64,000 nucleotides of DNA from Zhongshania sp. (GTDB taxonomy: Bacteria > Pseudomonadota > Gammaproteobacteria > Pseudomonadales > Spongiibacteraceae): NCBI RefSeq assembly GCF_029212375.1, contig NZ_JARGNU010000003.1, positions 230,039 through 294,038 on the forward strand. Reading direction: 5' to 3'. The notes under the pieces are model-generated. The model was not told the DNA's origin. It saw only the letters and a program-made list of their open reading frames with translations, and ran no database searches. Position 1 is the first letter of the stretch, and each line of letters starts with the position of its first letter. The position numbers and the translations under genes are program-made. Below are positions 8,385 to 16,036 of the stretch, one piece after another.

Positions 8385-8621
8385 ATGGATATGAGTGTCT
8401 GGATTTTAATTGCCGTTGTATTTGTTGCCGGTTTTGGTTGGGGGCGCTGGTATGAAGAATGGAGCGCTAAACGGGAAATCTCAAAGCGTGACGAACATAA
8501 GCTTACAGTGTCGATGCCCATGAAAGGTGATGACGCCCAGGCGGTGATGTCATTGCTTAAAAACCTTATTGATCAGGTTGCGGCAGAACGTTTGATTAAG
8601 AGCAATGAGGCTGCGGAGTAA
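8385..8621 (+). CDS. Small membrane-anchored phage protein
   Basis: From ATG 8385 the product is 78 residues: an N-terminal membrane helix (MSVWILIAVVFVAGFGWG), then a charged helical cytoplasmic part. An upstream in-frame GTG (8343) inside the preceding gene is possible but would put polar residues before the helix. Similar one-helix proteins occur as cargo in many phages. Function is unknown. Confidence 0.5.
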   Translation: MDMSVWILIAVVFVAGFGWGRWYEEWSAKREISKRDEHKLTVSMPMKGDDAQAVMSLLKNLIDQVAAERLIKSNEAAE

Positions 8622-8627
8622 TATAGC

Positions 8628-8711
8628 GTGGAAATTAAAGTTGATCGGTTAAGTAAAGATCAGCTGCGTGTGATGTGGATAGCAGTTAATGCTAAAGCGC
8701 AGCAAATATAG
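8628..8711 (+). CDS. Possible 27-residue peptide
   Basis: GTG at 8628 follows GGAGTAA at 8616-8622, and the frame closes at TAG 8709-8711. The peptide is VEIKVDRLSKDQ and onward to AQQI. It is on the same strand with the same short spacing as the other small genes here, but its length alone gives little support. Confidence 0.25.
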   Translation: MEIKVDRLSKDQLRVMWIAVNAKAQQI

Positions 8712-8761
8712 CCCCTAGCTTAACCTTTGGCTTAGCAGCGCACGTAGTGCGTCTGAGCGAC

Positions 8762-8786
8762 CAACGGGAGCAACTATAGCCCGTTG
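8762..8786 (+). terminator. Short hairpin between small phage genes
   Basis: CAACGGG (8762-8768) and CCCGTTG (8780-8786) are exact complements around an 11-base loop. No run of T follows, so this is either a weak terminator or an RNA-processing or regulatory structure before the methyltransferase-like gene. A second small dyad (CGCAC gta GTGCG) lies just upstream. Confidence 0.3.
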
Positions 8787-8809
8787 TTACACGTAACTTT
8801 GGATGATTT

Positions 8810-9373
8810 ATGGTAGCTGTATTATTTGCACACGAGCAGAGTAATTATAAAAACTTTGATGAGTGTGATGTATGGGACATTAAGCGCAACGCGCTGAACT
8901 ATTGCGGCAACGATAGCGTGATTGCTCACCCGCCCTGCCGTGCGTGGAGCCAGCTTAGACATTTTGCGAAGCCTAGGCCAGGCGAAAAAGATTTGGCTAT
9001 ATGGGCTATAAAAACAGTTAGGCGTTGTGGTGGTGTGTTGGAACACCCGAATAAATCCAGCCTGTGGCCGGTCGCAAAATTGCCAGAGCCGGGGCAAGTT
9101 GACGAATTTGGCGGATGGACGTTAGTTGTTAGCCAGCACTGGTGGGGGCATTTAGCTGAAAAAATGACGCGACTTTATATAGTGGGCTGCAAGCAAAATG
9201 ATGTGCCAGCAATACCAATTCGCCTTGGCGAAGCAACGCACGTACAGACGTACAGTCACAAGTGCCGGCGGCGGCCACAAATGCCACACAAACTTAGGGA
9301 GCATACGCCACCGGCTTTTGCTAAATGGCTTGTTGATCTAGCCGCGAAGTGCAGTAGTGATGGTGACGTGTAA
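8810..9373 (+). CDS. Cytosine-C5-methyltransferase-like protein, reduced
   Basis: This 187-residue protein contains HPPCRAWSQLR (Cys43), which looks like the Pro-Cys motif IV of C5-cytosine methyltransferases. The earlier VWDIKRNA and later GVLEHPNKSSLW segments recall the strands around the cofactor pocket. The usual FxGxG motif I and the target-recognition domain are missing, and it is about half the normal length, so full methyltransferase activity is doubtful. It lies in the cargo run between portal and MuF genes. It could modify phage DNA or be a different enzyme on the same fold. Confidence 0.5.
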   Translation: MVAVLFAHEQSNYKNFDECDVWDIKRNALNYCGNDSVIAHPPCRAWSQLRHFAKPRPGEKDLAIWAIKTVRRCGGVLEHPNKSSLWPVAKLPEPGQVDEFGGWTLVVSQHWWGHLAEKMTRLYIVGCKQNDVPAIPIRLGEATHVQTYSHKCRRRPQMPHKLREHTPPAFAKWLVDLAAKCSSDGDV

Positions 9374-9449
9374 CGCCGCCATTCGCGAGCCTTAGGTCTC
9401 GCGCAATGCAAGTGTTATCGCAAGCAAGAAAAGAATTCCCGGATAGTAA

Positions 9450-9548
9450 ATGATCAAAATATACGGCATCTCTATTAATCTGCACAAATATGTCTCAGGA
9501 GAGCAAGTGCGCGGAACGACAGAACTCGAAGAGGATTGTATGAAATGA
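9450..9548 (+). CDS. Possible 32-residue peptide coupled to the next gene
   Basis: ATG 9450 opens a frame encoding MIKIYGISINLHKYVSGEQ and so on, ending at TGA 9546-9548. That stop overlaps the ATG of the next small gene (ATGA at 9545). The overlap and shared strand suggest translational coupling. The ribosome site in front (CCCGGATAG) is weak. Confidence 0.35.
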   Translation: MIKIYGISINLHKYVSGEQVRGTTELEEDCMK

Positions 9549-9715
9549 GTGTAATTATTTTAGGATGCTGCGGCATTGGTAAAACTGCATTTATTGTTAA
9601 AGACGATAACGACGACAATAGGGTTTTTGATAGCGTTGGCGAAGCAGATGCTTGGAGCTGGGATAATGCCGACGAGCTTGGCGACTGTTTTAGAATTGTA
9701 GATTTAGACGATTGA
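9545..9715 (+). CDS. 56-residue acidic protein with a P-loop-like string
   Basis: ATG 9545 is preceded by GAGGATTG at about 9530-9537 and overlaps the stop of the upstream peptide. The product begins MSVIILGCCGIGKTAF, which formally fits the Walker A pattern GxxxxGKT after a hydrophobic strand. The rest is very acidic (KDDNDDNR, ending IVDLDD). At 56 residues it cannot be a complete ATPase; a free-standing structural or regulatory role is more likely. It is too short for most gene callers. Confidence 0.45.
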   Translation: MSVIILGCCGIGKTAFIVKDDNDDNRVFDSVGEADAWSWDNADELGDCFRIVDLDD

Positions 9716-9743
9716 AGCAGTTTGACACTATGACTAACACCAA

Positions 9744-11033
9744 ATGCCTGAATCAGTAGACCTAGGCTACGCCTTCACCCTCGCCCCCGCCAAAGCCGTG
9801 GAGTACTTCCGCAGCAAGGGCCATCGCATCTCGTGGAACTGGTATGACACCTATCAAGAGGCAAACGCCAAAGCATTCACCGTGGCCAAGGTGGCGCGGC
9901 TAGATGTGCTGAAGGATATTCGCGGTGCGGTCGACGGCGCCATTGCCAACGGCACTACCTTTGCCGATTTCAAAAAAGACCTTGAACCCACCCTGCGCAA
10001 TAAGGGCTGGTGGGGTAAGCAGATCGTGGTCGATTCAAAAGGTGTGGCCGAGCAGGTGCAGCTAGGCAGTGTGCGTCGGCTAAAAACCATTTACGGCACT
10101 AACCTGCAAACCGCTTACATGGGCGGCCGCTGGAAAGGCATGGTAGAAAATGCCAGCGAGCGGCCGTACTGGCAGTACATTGCTATTGATGATGGGGCTA
10201 CCCGCGCCAAGCACCGCGCAATGCATAAGCGGGTTTTTCGTTGGGACGATCCAATCTGGCAAAGTATGTATCCGCCCAATGATTGGGGTTGCCGTTGCCG
10301 AGTGCGGGCGCTTACCGCCAAGCAGGTTGAAGCAATGGGCCTCACTGTAGAAATATCCGACGGTAAGCTGCGCGAATCAATGGAGCTGGTTAGCAAACGC
10401 ACCGGCGAAGTGCAGCCGGTCACTGGCTTTGATCTGGGCGGTGGCGATACATTTAAGCCAGGCGCGGGCTGGAGCTATAACCCAGGCGCAGCCCATTGGC
10501 AGCCAGATTTAGATAACTACCCCTACGCCACCGCCAAGCAATACGCTGAAGGTGTACTTACCGGCCCGCCGTTTAAACAATTTTATGGCAGGTTGGATGG
10601 CTTAGTAGCAGAGGCGCGCAGGGCATCGCCAGAAGCGACCGACGCGGCATTGCGTGTACAGCTGCGTCCTAAGTTGGGTGGCGCTGAGTTTCCGGTCGCG
10701 GTGCTTAAAGACGATTACACCGCTGCGATTGGAGCCACTCGGCAAACCGTGTGGCTGAGTGACGACACCCTGAGCAAGCAGCTCATTAATCGCAAAGACG
10801 CCTTGGGCCTTACAGCTTACTTGCAGGTGCAGCCGACCTTGCAGAATGCGATTTTGGTGGTTGAGGACAAGGCCAAACATTTGATGTTTTATCGCAAAGG
10901 CGATCGCTACTACGCGGCTGTGGTTAAGGCCACGGGCGGCGGCAAGTTGTATTTGCAAAGCTTTAGGAATAGTAGCGCCAAAGAAGTGGCTGCAGCCGGT
11001 GGTCGTGGCAAAGTGGTACTGGATAAACGGTAA
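9744..11033 (+). CDS. MuF head morphogenesis protein with C-terminal nuclease-type toxin domain
   Basis: In this 429-residue protein, residues about 60-200 are the Mu gpF/gp30 domain, ending in the diagnostic PPNDWGCRCRVRAL segment. Residues about 315-429 form a separate domain with ATRQTVWLSDDTL, ILVVEDKAKHLMFY and YLQSFRNSSAKEV. That pattern matches the barnase/EndoU/colicin-like nuclease folds (PBECR type) often fused to MuF proteins. The first part helps head assembly; the tip may be injected with the DNA or act as an RNase-type toxin. No obvious immunity gene follows directly. The family name of the tip is from memory. Confidence 0.8.
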   Translation: MPESVDLGYAFTLAPAKAVEYFRSKGHRISWNWYDTYQEANAKAFTVAKVARLDVLKDIRGAVDGAIANGTTFADFKKDLEPTLRNKGWWGKQIVVDSKGVAEQVQLGSVRRLKTIYGTNLQTAYMGGRWKGMVENASERPYWQYIAIDDGATRAKHRAMHKRVFRWDDPIWQSMYPPNDWGCRCRVRALTAKQVEAMGLTVEISDGKLRESMELVSKRTGEVQPVTGFDLGGGDTFKPGAGWSYNPGAAHWQPDLDNYPYATAKQYAEGVLTGPPFKQFYGRLDGLVAEARRASPEATDAALRVQLRPKLGGAEFPVAVLKDDYTAAIGATRQTVWLSDDTLSKQLINRKDALGLTAYLQVQPTLQNAILVVEDKAKHLMFYRKGDRYYAAVVKATGGGKLYLQSFRNSSAKEVAAAGGRGKVVLDKR

Positions 11034-11238
11034 AGTCTGGGGTGCTAAGTGGTAAATCTGGTGTGGTAAGTGGTAAAAGTTGGGGCTGCGCCTGGTAGCC
11101 CCTGTGTTCTGCGCCCGGACTCGCCACCCCGGAACGGAACCTGATCCAGCCAGGCACTGGATACGCGTTGAGCGTATTGCTCTAAGCGCAGCTTTCGCAG
11201 CGAGATTTTGCCGCAGAACCTTAAGGTGAGTATAGATT

Positions 11239-11700
11239 ATGAGTACCGATTTTTCCATTACCGTCGCTGGAGACGATATTCAATCTGCGTTGAATGAATT
11301 GCTCAAGCAGATTGGTGACACACGGCCAGCGATGCGGGCCATATCTGAAGTGCTGTTAGACAGCATTGAAGACGCCTTCGATAAAGAAGCCGACCCAGAA
11401 ACCGGCAGCGTGTGGGAGGCGCTATCTCAGGTCACTATTGATCAGCGCAAGCGTGACGGAAAATGGCCTGGTAAAATGCTGCAGTATTCTGCCGGCGGTT
11501 TAGCGTCTAGCTTTAGTGCAAACTACGGCGACGAGTTTGCGGCCGCATCCAGTAATAAGCCCTATGCGGCTATCCACCATTTTGGTGGTATGGCGGGTAA
11601 AAATCGCAAGGTGAAAATTCCCGCCCGACCCTACGCAAGTCTGTCGCCGTCACACCGCGAGGAAGTGCTCGATATACTGCAGCGCCATTTGGGCCTCTGA
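11239..11700 (+). CDS. Mu gpG-like virion morphogenesis protein
   Basis: This 153-residue protein has an N-terminal helical part and a conserved end, with YAAIHHFGGMAGKNRKVKIP and RPYASLSPSHREEVLDIL, as in the phage virion morphogenesis (gpG/tail completion S) family. The start has TTAAGGTGAG upstream. The 205-base gap in front of it (11034-11238) holds repeats of GGTAAGTGG but no supported gene. In Mu, gpG acts in head-tail joining. Confidence 0.82.
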   Translation: MSTDFSITVAGDDIQSALNELLKQIGDTRPAMRAISEVLLDSIEDAFDKEADPETGSVWEALSQVTIDQRKRDGKWPGKMLQYSAGGLASSFSANYGDEFAAASSNKPYAAIHHFGGMAGKNRKVKIPARPYASLSPSHREEVLDILQRHLGL

Positions 11701-12018
11701 GAGCGGCCTCAGTGAATTGTCACTGGCCAAAGTGGGGTTTTGGGCCTGAAATCCTTCATAACACCCCAACCCTAAACTCTAACCCTGTTTAAAAGGTGTT
11801 TAAATTTGCTTGTACGCGCTTTTGAAGGGTGGCTGGCGGCAACGGTAGCGATGCGGGGGCTAATTTGGCACACAACGCGATTGTGGCCGCAACTTGAAAT
11901 TGCCAGTTTGGCAGCTTTGGGCTACTCTGAGCGCGCTTTTGTAAATTCCCCCGCGCCCCTCCTTACTGCTGAAGTGCTTCACCTTATTTGCTGCCCCTTG
12001 TCCTGAGACGATGGCGGC
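11701..12018 (+). promoter_or_regulatory. 318-bp non-coding region with predicted late promoter (Mu PI position)
   Basis: No convincing gene is seen; an open frame at 11806-12006 lacks a ribosome site and has unusual composition. TGAAGTGCTTCA at 11970-11981 is the same palindrome as at 1660, within GCTGAAGTGCTTCACCT (15 of 17 identical to the first copy), again preceded by CCCCTC. The region is in front of the protease/scaffold gene, where Mu has late promoter PI. The -10 element is less clear here: TGAGACGAT at 12004-12012 is at the expected distance. The direct repeat TTTAAA lies near 11790-11802. Confidence 0.45.
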
Positions 12019-13113
12019 ATGAAACGAATTGCTGCTCTTAAATCCAACGCTGTTTGTGTTGCCGTTTGTGCCCTGCGGGTTCAAGCCGGTATTCCAATGC
12101 AGCGTCTTATCCCAGCCGGTACATTTGATGCACCTCGCGGCGATATGTCTGGCAAGGGGCCTTGGCTGCTTACCGAAGACAGTGCGCGCAAAGTCATTGC
12201 CCTTGCAGCTACCCGTAGCACCGACATCGTTATTGACTACGAACACCAAACCCTGCTTGCCGAAGAAAATGGTAAGCCTGCACCAGCATCAGGCTGGGTA
12301 GATGCCAAATCATTAGAGTGGCGCGAAGACGGTTTATACGGCCGCGTAGATTGGAATGCCGCTGCCGCTAAAGCGATTGGCGATGACGAGTACCGCTATC
12401 TCTCCCCTGTATTTCCCTATAACGCCAAGACGGGTGAAGTTCTCGACCTGTTGCACTTGGCGCTAACCAATGCCCCGGCCATAGATGATGCCATTGCTGT
12501 ACTGGCAGCTGCTCGCATGGCCGGCGATTCTGACGAAACCGAAGAGGAAGACGCAGTGAAACGCGATCAATTAATTAAAAACCTAGGCTTGGCCGCAGAT
12601 GCTACCGACGCCGATATTGAAACTGCACTGGCTGCGCTGAAATCGGGTGCTACCGAGTTGGCTGCTTTAAAGGAAGGCTTGGACTTAGGCGAAAACAGCA
12701 ATGCAGTAGAAGCCGTTGCCGCACTTAAAGGCAAGGCTGCTACCGCCACCCAGCCAGACATGGGCCAGTTTGTGCCCAAGGCCGTTTTTGATGAAACCCA
12801 GACTCAATTGGCCGCATTAAAAGCCGGTGGCGACACCGCTGAAATGGATAGTCTTATTAAGGAGGGCTTGGACGACGGCCGCATTGCTGGCAAGGCCACT
12901 GCCGAGTGGTTGCGCGGCCAAGGCCTTGCCGTGTTGAAAGCCCATTTAAAAGACAGCCCTTCTATTGCCGCGCTTAAGTCTAGCCAGACCCAAGGCAAAA
13001 AACCTGAAGGCGATGAGCAGCAAGGCGAACTAAGCAAAGAAGAGCTGGCGGTTTGCAAAAACATGGGGATTAGCCCCGACGATTTCAAAAAATCCAAAGC
13101 TGCTAGCGCTTAA
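12019..13113 (+). CDS. Prohead protease/scaffold, Mu gpI/Z-like
   Basis: In this 364-residue protein the N-terminal half (about residues 20-170) is the Mu I protease type, with MQRLIPAGTFDAPRG, IVIDYEHQTLLAEE and LALTNAPAIDD. The C-terminal half is Ala/Lys/Glu-rich and helical, as expected for scaffold Z produced by self-cleavage or an internal start. Total length is close to Mu gpI (361). ATG 12019 is chosen, though no strong ribosome site precedes it. It shapes and matures the prohead for gpT assembly. Confidence 0.85.
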   Translation: MKRIAALKSNAVCVAVCALRVQAGIPMQRLIPAGTFDAPRGDMSGKGPWLLTEDSARKVIALAATRSTDIVIDYEHQTLLAEENGKPAPASGWVDAKSLEWREDGLYGRVDWNAAAAKAIGDDEYRYLSPVFPYNAKTGEVLDLLHLALTNAPAIDDAIAVLAAARMAGDSDETEEEDAVKRDQLIKNLGLAADATDADIETALAALKSGATELAALKEGLDLGENSNAVEAVAALKGKAATATQPDMGQFVPKAVFDETQTQLAALKAGGDTAEMDSLIKEGLDDGRIAGKATAEWLRGQGLAVLKAHLKDSPSIAALKSSQTQGKKPEGDEQQGELSKEELAVCKNMGISPDDFKKSKAASA

Positions 13114-13153
13114 GCGTTAGTAAAAATCTGATTAACACAGGAGGCACGTCACC

Positions 13154-13585
13154 GTGACTGCAGCTACTAAAAATCGCAACACCCCGTCGCGCGCGGGCCT
13201 TGCTCGCGGCTACCTCATTGCCGCATCTGTACATGCGTTTGCTGGTGCCATCGCGGTATTAAACGCCAGCGGCTTTGCCGAACCGGCTACCACCGCCACC
13301 GGCAAAATTGCCCTAGGCCGTTTTGCCAGTGAACTGGACAACACCAACGGCGCAAACGGCGCAGCGACTATTGAAGTTGAGCGCGGCTGCTTTCGGTTTG
13401 CGAACAGCGCCGCCGCAGACGAGATTGCCCTCACGGACGTGGGCCAGCTTTGCTATTTGGTGGACGACCAAACGGTGGCGCTCACGGATGGCACGAGCAC
13501 ACGGAGCGTGGCCGGGATCATTGACCATGTAGATGACAACGGGGTGTGGGTGATGATTGATCCTACCTCTGGCGCGGCGTTGTAA
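13154..13585 (+). CDS. Head decoration/cement-like structural protein
   Basis: GTG 13154 has AGGAGG at 13139-13144. The 143-residue product has a flexible N-terminus and a beta-rich body (FRFANSAAADEIALTDVGQLCYLVDDQTVALTDG). Its place between protease/scaffold and capsid genes is that of small capsid-associated proteins in B3-like transposable phages. The DVGQLCYLVDDQTV pattern resembles capsid cement proteins of the DUF2190 kind. Assignment rests mostly on position. Confidence 0.6.
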   Translation: MTAATKNRNTPSRAGLARGYLIAASVHAFAGAIAVLNASGFAEPATTATGKIALGRFASELDNTNGANGAATIEVERGCFRFANSAAADEIALTDVGQLCYLVDDQTVALTDGTSTRSVAGIIDHVDDNGVWVMIDPTSGAAL

Positions 13586-13623
13586 GGGCCGCTTAATTTT
13601 TTCCCCGAGAGGATTTTTTAATC

Positions 13624-14526
13624 ATGGATTTAACTCCTAGCAACCTTCAAATTTTGTTTACTGGCTACAACACAGCGTTTCAAACGGGCTTTAGCAGCTT
13701 AGAAAATGACGCGATGATCTACGAGCACTACTGCATGGTGGTGCCGTCCAATACCAGCAAAGAGGTCTACCCCTTCTTGAAGGAGTTGCCCAGCATGCGT
13801 GAATGGATTGGTGATCGTGTGATTCATGGATTGGAATCTGGCGACTTCTCAATTAAAAACCGCAAGTTTGAAATGACCATTGCCGTGCCAAGGGACAGTA
13901 TCGAAGACGATTCGTATGGCCTTTACGAACCTTTTTACCGCGACATGGGCATGAGCACACGCAAGCACCCTGTGCAGCTTTCGGTAGAAGTGTTGGAAAG
14001 TAACCCGATTTGCTACGACGGTCAGCCTTTATTTGATACAGACCATTTAGTACTGGATGCCGATGGCGAAGAAACGTCCGCTTCTAACGACATGGGCGGA
14101 GCTGGCCCTGCGTGGTATGTGATGGACTTGAGCCGCGCAATTAAGCCGTTGATCTTCCAACGCCGGCGCGACTATGACTTCCGTGCGATCAACAATCTTA
14201 ACGACGCCGACGTATTCAAGACGGACAAGTTTATGTTTGGCGTGGATGCGCGTGCGAATGTAGGCGCAGGCCTGTGGCAGCTGATTGTACGCAGCAAGCA
14301 AACCTTCAACGCGGCCAACTACGAAGCCGCCCGTAACCGCCTGCAAGGCTTGCGCGGCGATTACGATCGCCCGATGGGCTTAACGCATACTCACACCATG
14401 ATTCCGAACAGCCTTGAAGGTTCTGCACGCAAAGTGATTGTGAACACGCTTGCGACCGGTGGTGAAACCAACGAATGGGCTGGCAGCTCAACGTTGATTA
14501 AAAACCCTTGGTTGTCGGCGGCTTAA
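13624..14526 (+). CDS. Major capsid protein, Mu gpT-like
   Basis: In this 300-residue protein the start MDLTPSNLQILFTGYNTAFQ and the motif KELPSMREWIGDRVIH are characteristic of Mu-like major head subunits (Mu gpT is 305 residues). AGAGGA precedes the ATG. It forms the icosahedral shell with an HK97-type fold. A strong terminator follows directly, so capsid and upstream genes can be expressed in excess of the tail genes. Confidence 0.93.
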   Translation: MDLTPSNLQILFTGYNTAFQTGFSSLENDAMIYEHYCMVVPSNTSKEVYPFLKELPSMREWIGDRVIHGLESGDFSIKNRKFEMTIAVPRDSIEDDSYGLYEPFYRDMGMSTRKHPVQLSVEVLESNPICYDGQPLFDTDHLVLDADGEETSASNDMGGAGPAWYVMDLSRAIKPLIFQRRRDYDFRAINNLNDADVFKTDKFMFGVDARANVGAGLWQLIVRSKQTFNAANYEAARNRLQGLRGDYDRPMGLTHTHTMIPNSLEGSARKVIVNTLATGGETNEWAGSSTLIKNPWLSAA

Positions 14527-14560
14527 TACCAATAAGACCGCACCTACCCAGGTGAGCTTG

Positions 14561-14596
14561 GCCCCCATCCGCCCCTGCACGGGTGGGGGCATTTTT
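14561..14596 (+). terminator. Rho-independent terminator after the capsid gene
   Basis: GCCCCCATCCG (14561-14571) pairs with CGGGTGGGGGC (14580-14590) with one G-U pair and an 8-base loop, followed by ATTTTT. It is the strongest hairpin in the phage part and probably limits read-through into the tail genes. Confidence 0.85.
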
Positions 14597-14612
14597 AACA
14601 AAGGAGTATCAC

Positions 14613-15194
14613 GTGGCACGAGCAAAAGCGACACCACAGAAAGCACCCGCTAAGGCAACCGTTGCAAGCACAGATGACAAAGTTAGTACTGCGACCTTTG
14701 TTGACGCGAATAACTCTGCAGATCCTAGGCAAGATGCTACGGATCAGCCTGGACAGGTTGAAACGATTTCCGCCACTGAAAATTCAGCGACCGCAAATCC
14801 AGAGGATGGTAAAGCAGAGGGAGTTGCTTCGGCGGAGATTGTTAGCGCCGATGATAAAGCTAGTACTGCGACCTCTGGTGATGCGATTAACTCTGCAGAT
14901 CCTAAGCAAGATGTTATGGATCAGTCTAGTCAGAGTGAAGCCAACTCAGTCATCGAAAACTCGACTGCCATTAAACCCGATGACGGCAAACCGGAAGACG
15001 AGGCTTTAGTTGAGATTGTGATGATTCGCACTAAGCGCGGCGTTCAACAATTTCGCCGAGCTGGTTTTACGTTTACTCGCGAGGCTAGACCAATCGATAT
15101 ATCAGCATTGAGTCTTGATCAGGTCAAGGCCTTGGCTGAGGAGCCTCGCTTAGAGGTAGTGGAAGCGTCCTTCGATATAGAGCCTGCTCAATGA
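14613..15194 (+). CDS. Mu gp35/FluMu-type protein with duplicated acidic linker
   Basis: GTG 14613 has AAGGAG at 14600-14605 and gives 193 residues. Residues 21-79 and 80-138 are two copies of a 59-residue acidic, Ser/Ala/Asp-rich unit (33 of 59 identical). The last 50 residues (RTKRGVQQFRRAGFTFTREA, then LSLDQVKALAEEPRLEVVE) match the C-terminal domain of Mu gp35/FluMu proteins. It lies between capsid and gp36-type genes as in Mu. The linker is probably disordered. It overlaps the next gene by 4 bases. Confidence 0.72.
   Translation: MARAKATPQKAPAKATVASTDDKVSTATFVDANNSADPRQDATDQPGQVETISATENSATANPEDGKAEGVASAEIVSADDKASTATSGDAINSADPKQDVMDQSSQSEANSVIENSTAIKPDDGKPEDEALVEIVMIRTKRGVQQFRRAGFTFTREARPIDISALSLDQVKALAEEPRLEVVEASFDIEPAQ
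14673..15026 (+). repeat. Two tandem 177-bp units inside the gp35-like gene
   Basis: Unit 1 is 14673-14849 and unit 2 is 14850-15026, both in frame (59 codons). Stretches such as AGTACTGCGACCT and AACTCTGCAGATCCTA are shared exactly, while other parts have diverged, so the duplication is not recent. Confidence 0.85.
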
Positions 15195-15613
15195 GCTACT
15201 GCACCCGCCAAGATTTGATTGATCGCTTTTCGGAACGAGAAATACTCGAACTGGAAAGCAATGATGACGGCGGGACAGATGCAGAGAAAGTCGCGCTTGC
15301 CATTGTTGACGCTAGCGGTGAAATCGATGGCTATCTGGCGGGCGCTGGATACGCGACACCGCTAAGCACTGTGCCTCCAATCATAACTGGGTATGCATGT
15401 GACATTGCTCGGTACCGGCTTTATGACAATGACGCCACTGAGCAGGTAACTAAACGCTATGAACTCGGCATTAAGTTTATGCGGGCGGTAGCAAAAGGCG
15501 AAGTGCGATTGACCGCTAATGGCCTGCCGTTGCAAGAATCTAACAATGCAGATTTGGTAGGCGAGGCAAGCTTTGAAGGTGGCCGCCAAGTATTTAATGG
15601 AGGCGGTTTTTAA
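15191..15613 (+). CDS. Mu gp36-like head-tail protein (DUF1320)
   Basis: This 140-residue protein starts MSYCTRQDLIDRFSEREI and continues with ASGEIDGYLAGAGYATPL, which is typical of DUF1320, found as Mu gp36 and as head-tail connector proteins of other phages. It begins inside the end of the gp35-like gene (ATGA overlap) and is followed after one base by the next gene. Confidence 0.87.
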   Translation: MSYCTRQDLIDRFSEREILELESNDDGGTDAEKVALAIVDASGEIDGYLAGAGYATPLSTVPPIITGYACDIARYRLYDNDATEQVTKRYELGIKFMRAVAKGEVRLTANGLPLQESNNADLVGEASFEGGRQVFNGGGF

Positions 15614-15614
15614 G

Positions 15615-16034
15615 ATGGCTGACTTCTTTGTCGTTCGCGACAGCTTAAAAGCCAAAATTGAAGCCGATGTGCCAGAGATTAGGCGCGTCTATTTTGCTGA
15701 AGACCTGGATGGCGTGAAAGAGTCCAGTCAGAACACACCCGCTGTTCATGTGCTGTATCAAGGCTATTCGCCGGCGCAGGCTGAACGGCTACGGGTAGAC
15801 ATCACTATCGATCAAGTCTGGGCAGTTGTACTTGTGCTACGCCATGCACGCGGCAAATACGAAGGCGGCGAAATACTAGACAAGTTAATTCAGGCGCTAC
15901 ACGGGTATCAACCCAGTGGTGCCGTTATGAAGTTAGAGCTGGCAAGCAGCACGTTTGCACCCAGTTACCGTCCAGGGGTGGCTTATTACCCACTGGCATT
16001 TTCAACCAGAGTTATTAACCGAAAAGGAGCCTAG
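15615..16034 (+). CDS. Mu gp37-like tail terminator/minor tail protein (DUF1834)
   Basis: ATG 15615 has GGAGG at 15600-15604; the longer frame from 15573 would overlap the gp36 gene deeply. The 139-residue product (MADFFVVRDSLKAKIEADV, later VWAVVLVLRHAR) fits the Gp37/DUF1834 position and pattern, proteins at the head-tail interface that set tail length end or connection. It is followed by the tube gene. Confidence 0.72.
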   Translation: MADFFVVRDSLKAKIEADVPEIRRVYFAEDLDGVKESSQNTPAVHVLYQGYSPAQAERLRVDITIDQVWAVVLVLRHARGKYEGGEILDKLIQALHGYQPSGAVMKLELASSTFAPSYRPGVAYYPLAFSTRVINRKGA

Positions 16035-16036
16035 CA

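Noticed and set aside
10602..11258. 218-codon minus-strand frame opposite the MuF gene
   Set aside because: It is the shadow of a well-supported plus-strand gene and its product has no recognisable pattern.
11806..12006. 66-codon open frame before the protease gene
   Set aside because: It starts with TTG, has no ribosome site, has unnatural composition and covers the shared palindrome; the region is better read as a promoter.
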